Source: CAJXWH01 sp964343365
GTDB taxonomy: Bacteria > Pseudomonadota > Gammaproteobacteria > Arenicellales > UBA868
DNA length: 7,850 nucleotides
Direction of reading: 5' to 3'
NCBI GenBank assembly: GCA_964343365.1
Contig: CAYFJI010000088.1
Location: 1 to 7,850 of the forward strand
Both the position numbers and the translations under genes were made by a program. Shown here in pieces: positions 1 through 6,126 of this stretch. Numbering within the stretch: position 1 is the stretch's first letter; the number at the start of each line of letters is the position of its first letter. Below the pieces are notes generated by a model, which saw only the letters and a program-made list of their open reading frames with translations, was not told the DNA's origin and did not search any database.

Positions 1-19
1 TCAAAAAAGGTAAAAAAAG

Positions 20-1339
20 ATGCAAAACAAGGTCTGGGATGATTGTCTATCGATACTAAAATCAGACCTCACAGAATCTCAATTCAACACATGGATAAAG
101 CCGCTTTCAGCAATAGAAGATGAAGAAGCGCAAAGCCTTACTTTGCTAGCGCCAAACAAATTTGTTGTTAACTGGGTACAAAAAAACTATCTAGAAAAAA
201 TTAAATCTGTTGCTTCAAAGAGGTTGGATGGCAAGGCTACGGTCGCTATATCCATTGGCGATGAGCCGTACGCTCCAACTAAAGAGTCTACAATTATCAA
301 GAGAGGAGAAAGCCCTGTAGGGTCACCCCTTAATAGTCGATATGTGTTTGACAACTTTGTAGGGGGGAAAAGCAATCAGCTTGCTCGGGCAGCAGCTCTT
401 CAGATAACAGAAAACCCTGGTATCTCTTATAATCCTTTTTTTATATACGGTGGCGTGGGTCTTGGTAAAACACACTTAATGCAAAGTGTTGGTAACGCCA
501 TTAAGACAAACAACCCAGAAAAGAAAGTCGCCTATGTTCATTCAGAAAGGTTTGTTGGTGAAATGGTATCAGCGCTTCAGCACAATGCGCTTAACTCCTT
601 TAAAAATGATTATCGATCGCTTGATGTTTTGCTTATTGACGATATTCAATTCTTTGCTGGTAAAGATAAGTCACAAGAGGAGTTTTTTCATACGTTTAAC
701 GTTCTTCTGGAAAGCAACAGCCAAATTATTATTACTAGTGACAAATATCCTAAAGAGATAAAAGGTCTTGAAGAGCGTCTTAGATCAAGGTTCGGCTGGG
801 GCCTTACTGTCTCAATTGAACCGCCTGAAATGGAAACCTGTGTTGCGATATTAATGGTTAAGTCAGAGCTTGAGGACTTCAGTCTTCCTGAAGACGTTGC
901 TTTTTTTATCGCCAAAAACATTAGGTCCAACGTTAGAGAACTAGAAGGCGCCTTAAGGAAGGTTATTGCCAGCTCAAGATTTACAGGTAGAGCTGTTTCT
1001 GTTGATCTTGCAAAAGAGTGCCTAAGAGATCTTCTTTCCCTTCAGTCGAGACAAATTACAATTGAAAATATTCAAAAAACAGTTGCTGAATATTTCAACA
1101 TTAGAGTCTCAGATCTTCACTCAAAACGAAGAAGTCGCTCAATAACAAGACCGAGACAGATTGCAATGGCAATCTCAAAAGACCTTACAAAAAACAGTTT
1201 GCCAGAGATTGGGGATCTTTTTGGAGGCAGAGACCACACTACGGTAATACACGCTTGTAAGAAAGTTGCCGAACTTAAAGAAACAGACATTAAAATTCTT
1301 GAGGATTATAATAATATTAAGAGGTTGTTGTTAATGTGA
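20..1339 (+). CDS. dnaA: Chromosomal replication initiator protein DnaA
   Basis: AAA+ ATPase that binds DnaA boxes, oligomerises on the origin, melts the AT-rich element and recruits the DnaB helicase. Visible domains: N-terminal domain I (about 1-75, with the typical W/F-rich start VWDDCL...ESQFNTWI); a short variable linker (about 80-105); the AAA+ domain with Walker A GGVGLGKT (144-151), Walker B LLIDDIQ (204-210), sensor I around IIITSD (236-241), the arginine-finger box RLRSRFGWG (253-261) and sensor II NVRELEGAL (304-312); and the DNA-binding domain IV with the DnaA signature GGRDHTTV (402-409) after RSRSITRPRQ (371-380). At 439 residues it is shorter than E. coli DnaA (467), mostly because of the linker. 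The ATG is supported by AAGG at 7-10, nine bases upstream, and by the fit of the N-terminus. A perfect DnaA box overlaps its stop codon. Intact; identification is secure. Confidence 0.98.
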   Translation: MQNKVWDDCLSILKSDLTESQFNTWIKPLSAIEDEEAQSLTLLAPNKFVVNWVQKNYLEKIKSVASKRLDGKATVAISIGDEPYAPTKESTIIKRGESPVGSPLNSRYVFDNFVGGKSNQLARAAALQITENPGISYNPFFIYGGVGLGKTHLMQSVGNAIKTNNPEKKVAYVHSERFVGEMVSALQHNALNSFKNDYRSLDVLLIDDIQFFAGKDKSQEEFFHTFNVLLESNSQIIITSDKYPKEIKGLEERLRSRFGWGLTVSIEPPEMETCVAILMVKSELEDFSLPEDVAFFIAKNIRSNVRELEGALRKVIASSRFTGRAVSVDLAKECLRDLLSLQSRQITIENIQKTVAEYFNIRVSDLHSKRRSRSITRPRQIAMAISKDLTKNSLPEIGDLFGGRDHTTVIHACKKVAELKETDIKILEDYNNIKRLLLM

Positions 1340-1343
1340 ATAA
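1335..1343 (-). promoter_or_regulatory. DnaA box, perfect, overlapping the dnaA stop codon
   Basis: Reads TGTGAATAA on the + strand, the reverse complement of TTATTCACA. It covers the dnaA TGA stop (1337-1339), so the last codons of dnaA and a DnaA-binding site share bases. It is oriented opposite to the two boxes downstream. Confidence 0.7.
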
Positions 1344-1380
1344 ACTGTATATAAGAAATAGTGGTTTTTTTATTAACATT

Positions 1381-1389
1381 TTATTCACA
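1381..1389 (+). promoter_or_regulatory. DnaA box, perfect (TTATTCACA)
   Basis: An exact match to TTATNCACA in the AT-rich dnaA-dnaN spacer. It is in the same orientation as the next box, 20 bp start to start, so both would lie on nearly the same face of the helix. Confidence 0.75.
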
Positions 1390-1400
1390 AATATGGTCTC

Positions 1401-1409
1401 TTATACACA
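1401..1409 (+). promoter_or_regulatory. DnaA box, perfect (TTATACACA)
   Basis: An exact match to TTATNCACA. It is followed at once by C and then CTTCTT (1411-1416) and about 90 bp of AT-rich sequence, which resembles a DnaA box placed next to an unwinding element. It ends 30 bp upstream of the -35 hexamer of the putative dnaN promoter, so DnaA bound here could also affect dnaN transcription. Confidence 0.75.
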
Positions 1410-1439
1410 CCTTCTTAAATTAAAAGTGTTTTTAAGTGA

Positions 1440-1468
1440 TTGAAAAATAAACATTATATTGGTATATC
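1440..1468 (+). promoter_or_regulatory. Putative sigma70-type promoter of dnaN
   Basis: The -35 TTGAAA (1440-1445; five of six to TTGACA) is separated by exactly 17 bp from the -10 TATATC (1463-1468; four of six). The -10 is preceded by TGG (1460-1462), the extended -10 element. The predicted transcript would start near 1475, giving a leader of about 34 nt. It lies just downstream of two DnaA boxes, inside the candidate unwinding region. Confidence 0.5.
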
Positions 1469-1508
1469 TACATATTAACAAGCCCTATAACAATAATAAA
1501 TAAATAAA

Positions 1509-2609
1509 ATGAATAATATAACTATTGAATCTAATAAACTAAGTAATAAGTTACAAGCAATAATTGGCGTTGTGGAAAGAAAGCAAACTATGCCGATACT
1601 CAGCCATGTTCTACTTCAATGTAAAGACAATACACTAACGCTTACATCTACAGATTTGGAAGTTCAGCTTAGTACAGAGGTTACCGTAAAGAGCGACGGT
1701 TCAGAATTCTTGACCACGGCACCCGGAAGAAAGCTATATGAAATAATTAAGTCCATTGATAACCAGGAATTAAACATAGTTGTTTCAGACACAGACGTTA
1801 TTGTTGAAGCACCAAGCAGCAAGTTTAAGCTTCAGTCTTTACCACCAAACGAGTTTCCATTGTTTGAAAGCGCCTCTTCAGATACGAGCTTTGTTGTCAA
1901 ACAAACCACCATAAAAACACTGTTCAATAAAACACATTTCGCAATGGCCCAGCAAGATGTTAGGTTTTATCTCAACGGCTTGTTACTTGAAACTGGCCCA
2001 AATTCATTGGTGTCAGTCGGAACAGACGGTCACAGGCTAGCTAGATCAGTTGCAAGCATAGAGAAAACACAGATCGACAATGCGAGCTTTATAATTCCTA
2101 GAAAGGCTATACAGGAAGCACAAAGAATTATTAGTGACGATGGCGAGGCCAAAGTCTCATTTACAGACAACCAGGCAACATTTAGTTTAAACAACGTAAA
2201 ACTAATTACAAAGCTTATTGATGGGAGTTTTCCTGACTACAACAGAGTGATTCCTGAAGACACAAGCATTAATATACTTATTAGGTCAAATGAGCTAAGG
2301 CCCGCTCTTCAAAGAGTTTCAATACTTGCTAACGAAAAGTTTAAAGGAGTAAGGATTGATATTAACGAAGATCAACTCACCGTCTCGTCTGAGAACCCAG
2401 AACAAGAAAAAGCCAAGGAGACGATAAGCATTGAGAACACAAACACAAAGCTTTCTGTTGGGTTTAACGTGTCTTACCTAATAGACGCAATCACCGCTTG
2501 TGACGGCGATCTAGTCAATATTGGGTTAAATGACGAAAATAGCAGCGCTCTAATTTCAGATCCAACAGACCCAGAGTCAAAATTCGTTGTAATGCCTATG
2601 AGGCTATAA
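1509..2609 (+). CDS. dnaN: DNA polymerase III sliding clamp (beta subunit) DnaN
   Basis: Forms the ring-shaped homodimer that tethers DNA polymerase III and many repair proteins to DNA. The length is 366 residues, identical to E. coli DnaN. Conserved landmarks sit at the same numbering: TDGHRLA (172-178) and P242 in KLIDGSFPDYNRVIP (235-249), both lining the clamp-binding groove, and the C-terminal VMPMRL (361-366), also part of the groove. The N-terminus aligns without extension to the family start, which fixes the ATG. No Shine-Dalgarno sequence is visible; the leader just before the ATG is AT-only, with TAAA repeats. Transcription probably comes from the promoter at 1440-1468 and possibly by readthrough from dnaA. 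The gene is in the same frame as recF, which begins 3 nt after its stop. Confidence 0.98.
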   Translation: MNNITIESNKLSNKLQAIIGVVERKQTMPILSHVLLQCKDNTLTLTSTDLEVQLSTEVTVKSDGSEFLTTAPGRKLYEIIKSIDNQELNIVVSDTDVIVEAPSSKFKLQSLPPNEFPLFESASSDTSFVVKQTTIKTLFNKTHFAMAQQDVRFYLNGLLLETGPNSLVSVGTDGHRLARSVASIEKTQIDNASFIIPRKAIQEAQRIISDDGEAKVSFTDNQATFSLNNVKLITKLIDGSFPDYNRVIPEDTSINILIRSNELRPALQRVSILANEKFKGVRIDINEDQLTVSSENPEQEKAKETISIENTNTKLSVGFNVSYLIDAITACDGDLVNIGLNDENSSALISDPTDPESKFVVMPMRL

Positions 2610-2615
2610 GCCTTG
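2600..2615 (+). promoter_or_regulatory. recF ribosome binding site and hairpin at the dnaN-recF junction
   Basis: GAGG (2600-2603), within the last codons of dnaN, is the only Shine-Dalgarno-like sequence, nine bases before the recF TTG (2613-2615). The junction folds back on itself: AGGCT (2601-2605) pairs with AGCCT (2609-2613) across the loop ATA, with a possible G-U pair 2600-2614. This stem holds the binding site, the dnaN stop (2607-2609) and the first base of the recF start. A ribosome finishing dnaN would open it, so translational coupling is inferred. Confidence 0.5.
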
Positions 2616-3656
2616 CAAATCAAGTCTCTGTCTCACAACAACTATAGAGGACTAAAAGACGACAGACTTTCCTTTGATAGGGTTACCCACATTATGGGCA
2701 ACAACGGCTGCGGAAAGACCTCGGTTATTGAAGCCGTTGTTCTGTTATTAAACGGCAGGTCATTTCAGGGGTCAACACTAAAAGAAATTGCTAACAAAAA
2801 CAAATTACCAATGTCGTTGTTCGGCAAGGTGTTTCACAGTAAAAACAACCTCCATCAGACAAGCCTTGTTTTTGATGGAACAAAAAAAACACACAAACTT
2901 AATGATAAAAGGGTGGGGCAGCAAATCGCACACAAAACCTTTCCGATTTGTTTAATTGACACCAATGCAATTAACGCATCTTCGGGCCATCCAAAATACC
3001 GCAGAGACCTCTTAGACAGAGCTGTGTTCCACGTGGAACCACAACACGCAGCTAACCACAAAAAGCTAAACAAGTGTTTATCACAGAGAAACAAGGCAAT
3101 CAAAAAAGGAGAAGACAAAAGAGCTGTGCAATCATGGGACGAAGCATTGGCAGAGGCCGGCGAGAAAATTAGCAGCGCAAGACAAAGCCTTTTGAAAGAG
3201 ACATCCGAACACCTGCTTGAGGTTTCAGACAAATTGTTGGGGGTTAAAATGGAAACCAGGTTTGTTGAAGGCTGGGAAAAGAGCACTCTAATAGAAAGCC
3301 TTAGAGCAGACCTACACAAAGACATGGCTATAAAAAGAACATCATCAGGGCCACAAAAGGAAGACTTTATTTTAATGGCAGCTGAAAATAAAACGAAAGG
3401 CTATTTTTCACACGGACAAGAAAAGCTAGGATCAATAGCTCTTTTATTAGCGTTAAATCGCGCGATAGAAAAGCGCAAAAACAACAACTCAATAATCATA
3501 ATAGATGAGGCAGAATCAGGGCTTGACACAGAAGCAAACAATAAACTGTTTAGCCTTATAAAAAGCTTTGAAAATCAATTACTTATAACATCATTACCCC
3601 ACCATACAGCACATAAAAAAATAGAAGGAAATATATTGCGCCCAACACAAAAATAA
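2613..3656 (+). CDS. recF: DNA replication and repair protein RecF
   Basis: SMC-like ABC ATPase that, with RecO and RecR, helps load RecA onto gapped DNA behind stalled forks. Motifs: Walker A GNNGCGKT (29-36), the FHVEP segment typical of RecF (139-143), GPQKEDF (246-252) in the place of the family GPxRxDF element, ABC signature SHGQ (266-269), and Walker B/D-loop IIIIDEAESGLD (294-305). At 347 residues it is slightly shorter than E. coli RecF (357). The family usually has DD and SELD where this protein has DE and SGLD, so it is a divergent member. The start is TTG: the in-frame dnaN stop lies two codons earlier, and the next in-frame ATG (M28) would cut off the first beta strand. It is therefore probably translated weakly and coupled to dnaN. 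It carries a parS-like site in its FHVE codons and an A8 run near 2882. Confidence 0.95.
   Translation: MQIKSLSHNNYRGLKDDRLSFDRVTHIMGNNGCGKTSVIEAVVLLLNGRSFQGSTLKEIANKNKLPMSLFGKVFHSKNNLHQTSLVFDGTKKTHKLNDKRVGQQIAHKTFPICLIDTNAINASSGHPKYRRDLLDRAVFHVEPQHAANHKKLNKCLSQRNKAIKKGEDKRAVQSWDEALAEAGEKISSARQSLLKETSEHLLEVSDKLLGVKMETRFVEGWEKSTLIESLRADLHKDMAIKRTSSGPQKEDFILMAAENKTKGYFSHGQEKLGSIALLLALNRAIEKRKNNNSIIIIDEAESGLDTEANNKLFSLIKSFENQLLITSLPHHTAHKKIEGNILRPTQK
3025..3040. promoter_or_regulatory. parS-like ParB-binding site inside recF
   Basis: The 16-mer TGTTCCACGTGGAACC contains a perfect 14-bp palindrome (3026-3039) around the CACGTG core. It matches the bacterial parS consensus TGTTTCACGTGAAACA at 13 of 16 positions. 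Its two inner differences (C and G next to the core) are symmetric and, from memory, match the form used by pseudomonads. parS sites normally cluster near oriC and nucleate ParB spreading and SMC loading; this one is about 1.6 kb from the DnaA boxes. It encodes F139-H140-V141-E142 of RecF, a conserved stretch, so part of the palindrome may come from protein constraint. No parA or parB gene is in the window. Confidence 0.7.
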
Positions 3657-3667
3657 TCCTTTAATTT

Positions 3668-3676
3668 TGTTATAAT
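3668..3676 (+). promoter_or_regulatory. Extended -10 promoter of gyrB
   Basis: TGTTATAAT is a perfect -10 hexamer (TATAAT at 3671-3676) with the TGn extension in the correct place. It lies in the 48-bp recF-gyrB gap, and no convincing -35 exists at the right distance, which fits an extended -10 promoter. The transcript would start near 3683, about 20 nt before the gyrB ATG. From family knowledge, gyrB promoters are often activated by DNA relaxation; that cannot be read from this sequence. Confidence 0.65.
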
Positions 3677-3682
3677 TTACAC

Positions 3683-3697
3683 GTTTCAAATAGAAAC
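3683..3697 (+). repeat. Small inverted repeat in the gyrB leader
   Basis: GTTTC (3683-3687) and GAAAC (3693-3697) form a 5-bp stem around the loop AAATA. It begins at about the predicted transcription start and ends 7 nt before the gyrB ATG. It could be a 5' stabilising hairpin or a protein-binding site. The arms resemble those of parS, but the CACGTG core is absent and the spacing differs. Confidence 0.35.
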
Positions 3698-3704
3698 ATA
3701 CACA

Positions 3705-6122
3705 ATGCCAAAAGCCAAAAAAGACACAAAAAAGAACTACGACTCAAGCAATATTAAAGTCCTTAAAGGCCTAGACGCCGTTAGAAAAAGACCTGGGATG
3801 TATATTGGTGATACAGACGATGGAACAGGACTGCATCATATGGTTTTTGAGGTTGTTGACAACTCAGTAGACGAAGCACTCGCAGGACACTGTACTCACA
3901 TTGATGTCATTATTCATCAAGATGACTCAATAACTGTCAAAGACAACGGCAGAGGAATACCAGTAGACAAACATAAAGGTGAAAAAAGGTCTGCGGCCGA
4001 AGTAATTATGACAGTTCTTCATGCTGGCGGTAAATTTGACGATGACTCATATAAAGTATCGGGAGGCCTACATGGCGTAGGCGTTTCAGTTGTAAACGCG
4101 CTTTCTGAAACGTTGAACTTACGAATACACAAGAATGGAAACATATATTTACAGGACTACACACACGGAAAACCTAACGGGACTTTAAAAAAGGGACCAA
4201 AATCAGACAAGAATGGCACAACCATAAGCTTTAAGCCTAGTCCTAAAACGTTCACTAACACCAAATATAGCTATGAAATCCTAGCAAAAAGACTTAGAGA
4301 GCTTTCTTTCTTAAATTCTGGTTTGACCATATCCCTGACAGACGAACGCGTAGATAAAAACGAGAGCTTCTTTTTTGAGGGCGGCATTAAGGCCTTTGTT
4401 TCACACTTAAACAAACTTCAAAAACCAATTCACGATAGTGTTATACACATTGAAAAAACACTTAAGGACATTAATGTTGAAATAGCGATCCAGTGGAACG
4501 AAGCATATAGAGAGAATATGTACTGCTTTGCTAACACAATTAGACAAAAAGATGGTGGAACACATCTAGCAGGCTATAGAGGAGCATTAACCAGAACAAT
4601 TAACTCTTATATAGACAAAGAGTTTAAAAACGAAAAGGCAGTTACAGGAGATGACTGCAGAGAAGGCATGACGGCAATAATATCAGTAAAGCACCCAGAC
4701 CCTAAATTTTCATCTCAAACGAAAGATAAACTTGTTTCATCTGAGGTAAAAGGGGTTGTTGAATCAATTGTAAACAAGCACCTAAAAGAATTCTTGATGG
4801 AAAACCCTGTAGAGTCAAAGATTATTATTTCAAAAATACTAGATTCTGCAAGAGCAAGAGAAGCGGCCAGAAAGGCAAGAGAAATGACGAGAAAGGACGC
4901 CCTTTCTGTCTCTGGACTTCCGGGCAAGCTGGCAGACTGCCAAGAGAAAGACCCATCCCTTAGTGAAATATTTCTTGTAGAGGGGGACTCAGCAGGCGGT
5001 TCAGCTAAACAAGGTCGAGATAGAAAGACCCAAGCCATACTTCCACTTAAAGGAAAGATACTTAATGTAGAAAAAGCAAAGAAAGACAAAATATTTTCAT
5101 CAGTTGAAATTGGGACACTAATAACCGCTCTGGGGTGCGGGATAGGCGAAGACGAGTTTGATATTAATAACTTAAGATACCATAAAGTGATAATTATGAC
5201 CGATGCCGATGTTGATGGCTCACACATTAGAACGCTACTACTAACATTCTTCTTTAGAGAGCTGCCTGATTTGGTTAATAATGGAAATATCTATATTGCT
5301 CAGCCGCCCTTATATAAGGTAAAAAGAGGCAAAAAAGAGGAGTATGTTAATAGTGACGACGAGCTTAACAACCTCGTTATCAACAATGCAATCAGCGGTT
5401 TGAAAATTCGCCAAGCAGGAAAGAAAAAAGTTCTTGAAGGCGACGGCCTCTTTAATATTCTTATGCAACATATAGCTTCAACTTCACTTATATTAAAACT
5501 GTCTAAACAAATTGGCTATACCGCTTCTAAGACACTGGCAAACCATAAACAAATCAGCAAAAGCGAAATAAACAATAAAAAGAAACTAGAGCTATGGGTT
5601 AAGGGCCTCTCAAGAGCCGCGAAAAAACGTTCAAAAGAATCAGGCGACGATATAAATATTAATATGGTTACAGACGAAGACGGTATTTCTTATTTAACAA
5701 TTAACGAGGGCCTCAATGGGTCTTCTCACGTAAAAAAACTTCCGTTAACTTTCTTAAAGTCACCAGAGTACAAAACATTTGGTATATCTCAAAAGCATAA
5801 AAAAGACTTTCCTAACAAGGTCAACTTAGTCAACGGACAAGAAACAGCGAGTTATGATTCAATTACTGACTGCCTTGACAACATACTTTTAAACTCAAAA
5901 AAAGGTCAAAATATTCAAAGATATAAAGGCTTGGGTGAAATGAACCCCAGCCAGCTTTGGGAAACTACCCTGGACCCAAGCTCTAGATCTCTTGTGCAAG
6001 TAACGCTTGATGATGAAGAAGAAGCAAAACTGGCATTCGCAACATTAATGGGAGATGAGGTTGCTCCAAGAAGACAATTTATTGAAGAAAACGCACTAAA
6101 TGTTTCTAATCTAGATATATAA
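3705..6122 (+). CDS. gyrB: DNA gyrase subunit B
   Basis: ATPase subunit of DNA gyrase, which with GyrA (not in the window) adds negative supercoils and relieves stress ahead of forks. The GHKL ATPase domain shows FEVVDNSVDEA with the catalytic Glu (E49) and the Mg-binding Asn (N53), D80 in KDNGRGIP, the ATP lid GGLHGVGVSVVNAL (120-133), and the transducer lysine in SSQTKDK (K340). The TOPRIM domain has E426 in EGDSAGGSAKQGR, LPLKGKILNVEKA (446-458), and the acidic triad D500/D502/D504 in TDADVDGSH. A poorly conserved insert of roughly 190 residues (about 540-735), typical of gammaproteobacteria, precedes QRYKGLGEMNP (738-748). The length of 805 is close to E. coli's 804. The N-terminus has about seven extra, Lys-rich residues. 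There is no Shine-Dalgarno sequence. By alignment, K143 replaces the E. coli coumarin-contact R136. Confidence 0.98.
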   Translation: MPKAKKDTKKNYDSSNIKVLKGLDAVRKRPGMYIGDTDDGTGLHHMVFEVVDNSVDEALAGHCTHIDVIIHQDDSITVKDNGRGIPVDKHKGEKRSAAEVIMTVLHAGGKFDDDSYKVSGGLHGVGVSVVNALSETLNLRIHKNGNIYLQDYTHGKPNGTLKKGPKSDKNGTTISFKPSPKTFTNTKYSYEILAKRLRELSFLNSGLTISLTDERVDKNESFFFEGGIKAFVSHLNKLQKPIHDSVIHIEKTLKDINVEIAIQWNEAYRENMYCFANTIRQKDGGTHLAGYRGALTRTINSYIDKEFKNEKAVTGDDCREGMTAIISVKHPDPKFSSQTKDKLVSSEVKGVVESIVNKHLKEFLMENPVESKIIISKILDSARAREAARKAREMTRKDALSVSGLPGKLADCQEKDPSLSEIFLVEGDSAGGSAKQGRDRKTQAILPLKGKILNVEKAKKDKIFSSVEIGTLITALGCGIGEDEFDINNLRYHKVIIMTDADVDGSHIRTLLLTFFFRELPDLVNNGNIYIAQPPLYKVKRGKKEEYVNSDDELNNLVINNAISGLKIRQAGKKKVLEGDGLFNILMQHIASTSLILKLSKQIGYTASKTLANHKQISKSEINNKKKLELWVKGLSRAAKKRSKESGDDININMVTDEDGISYLTINEGLNGSSHVKKLPLTFLKSPEYKTFGISQKHKKDFPNKVNLVNGQETASYDSITDCLDNILLNSKKGQNIQRYKGLGEMNPSQLWETTLDPSSRSLVQVTLDDEEEAKLAFATLMGDEVAPRRQFIEENALNVSNLDI

Positions 6123-6126
6123 TCAC

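Larger units (their letters stand above)
1335..1509. other. Candidate oriC / DnaA-binding control region between dnaA and dnaN
   Basis: This is the dnaA-dnaN spacer plus the last bases of dnaA. It contains three perfect 9-mers of the DnaA-box consensus TTATNCACA, one on the - strand at 1335-1343 and two on the + strand at 1381-1389 and 1401-1409. Around them the sequence is extremely AT-rich: about 17% GC for 1340-1380 and about 18% for 1411-1508, both counted by hand. The two + strand boxes are 20 bp apart, near two helical turns. A CTTCTT run follows the last box, then AT-rich sequence that could serve as the unwinding element. No GATC sites occur in the spacer, unlike E. coli oriC. An origin here is plausible from box clustering and gene context. 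The alternative is a DnaA-responsive regulator of dnaN-recF, with the origin upstream of dnaA outside the window. Confidence 0.6.

Noticed and set aside
1345..1360. LexA-like SOS site CTGTATATAAGAAATA downstream of dnaA
   Set aside because: The left half matches CTGTATATA, but the right half lacks the required ACAG, so there is no palindrome.
2831..2846. TGTTTCACAGTAAAAA in recF, resembling the left half of parS
   Set aside because: Only about 12 of 16 bases match and the central CACGTG is absent, so ParB binding is not expected.
2882..2889. A8 run in recF (a T8 run in glyS near 7545 is similar)
   Set aside because: The reading frames stay open and motifs continue on both sides, so there is no frameshift; such runs are expected in AT-rich coding DNA.
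2855..3325. 156-codon open frame on the - strand opposite recF (similarly 4715-5227 opposite gyrB)
   Set aside because: These are antisense shadows of well-supported genes, have no recognisable motif, and are low-complexity Ser/Leu-rich as expected of reversed coding DNA.
4395..4415. TTTGTTT-CACACTT-AAACAAA inverted repeat in gyrB containing TGTTTCAC, a parS half-site
   Set aside because: It lacks the CACGTG core and has the wrong spacing; likely codon coincidence, although pseudomonad gyrB may carry parS.
4441..4449. A fourth perfect DnaA box (TTATACACA) inside gyrB
   Set aside because: It is isolated, lies in coding sequence (V-I-H) and is 3 kb from the cluster; one such match in an AT-rich 7.85-kb window is close to chance.
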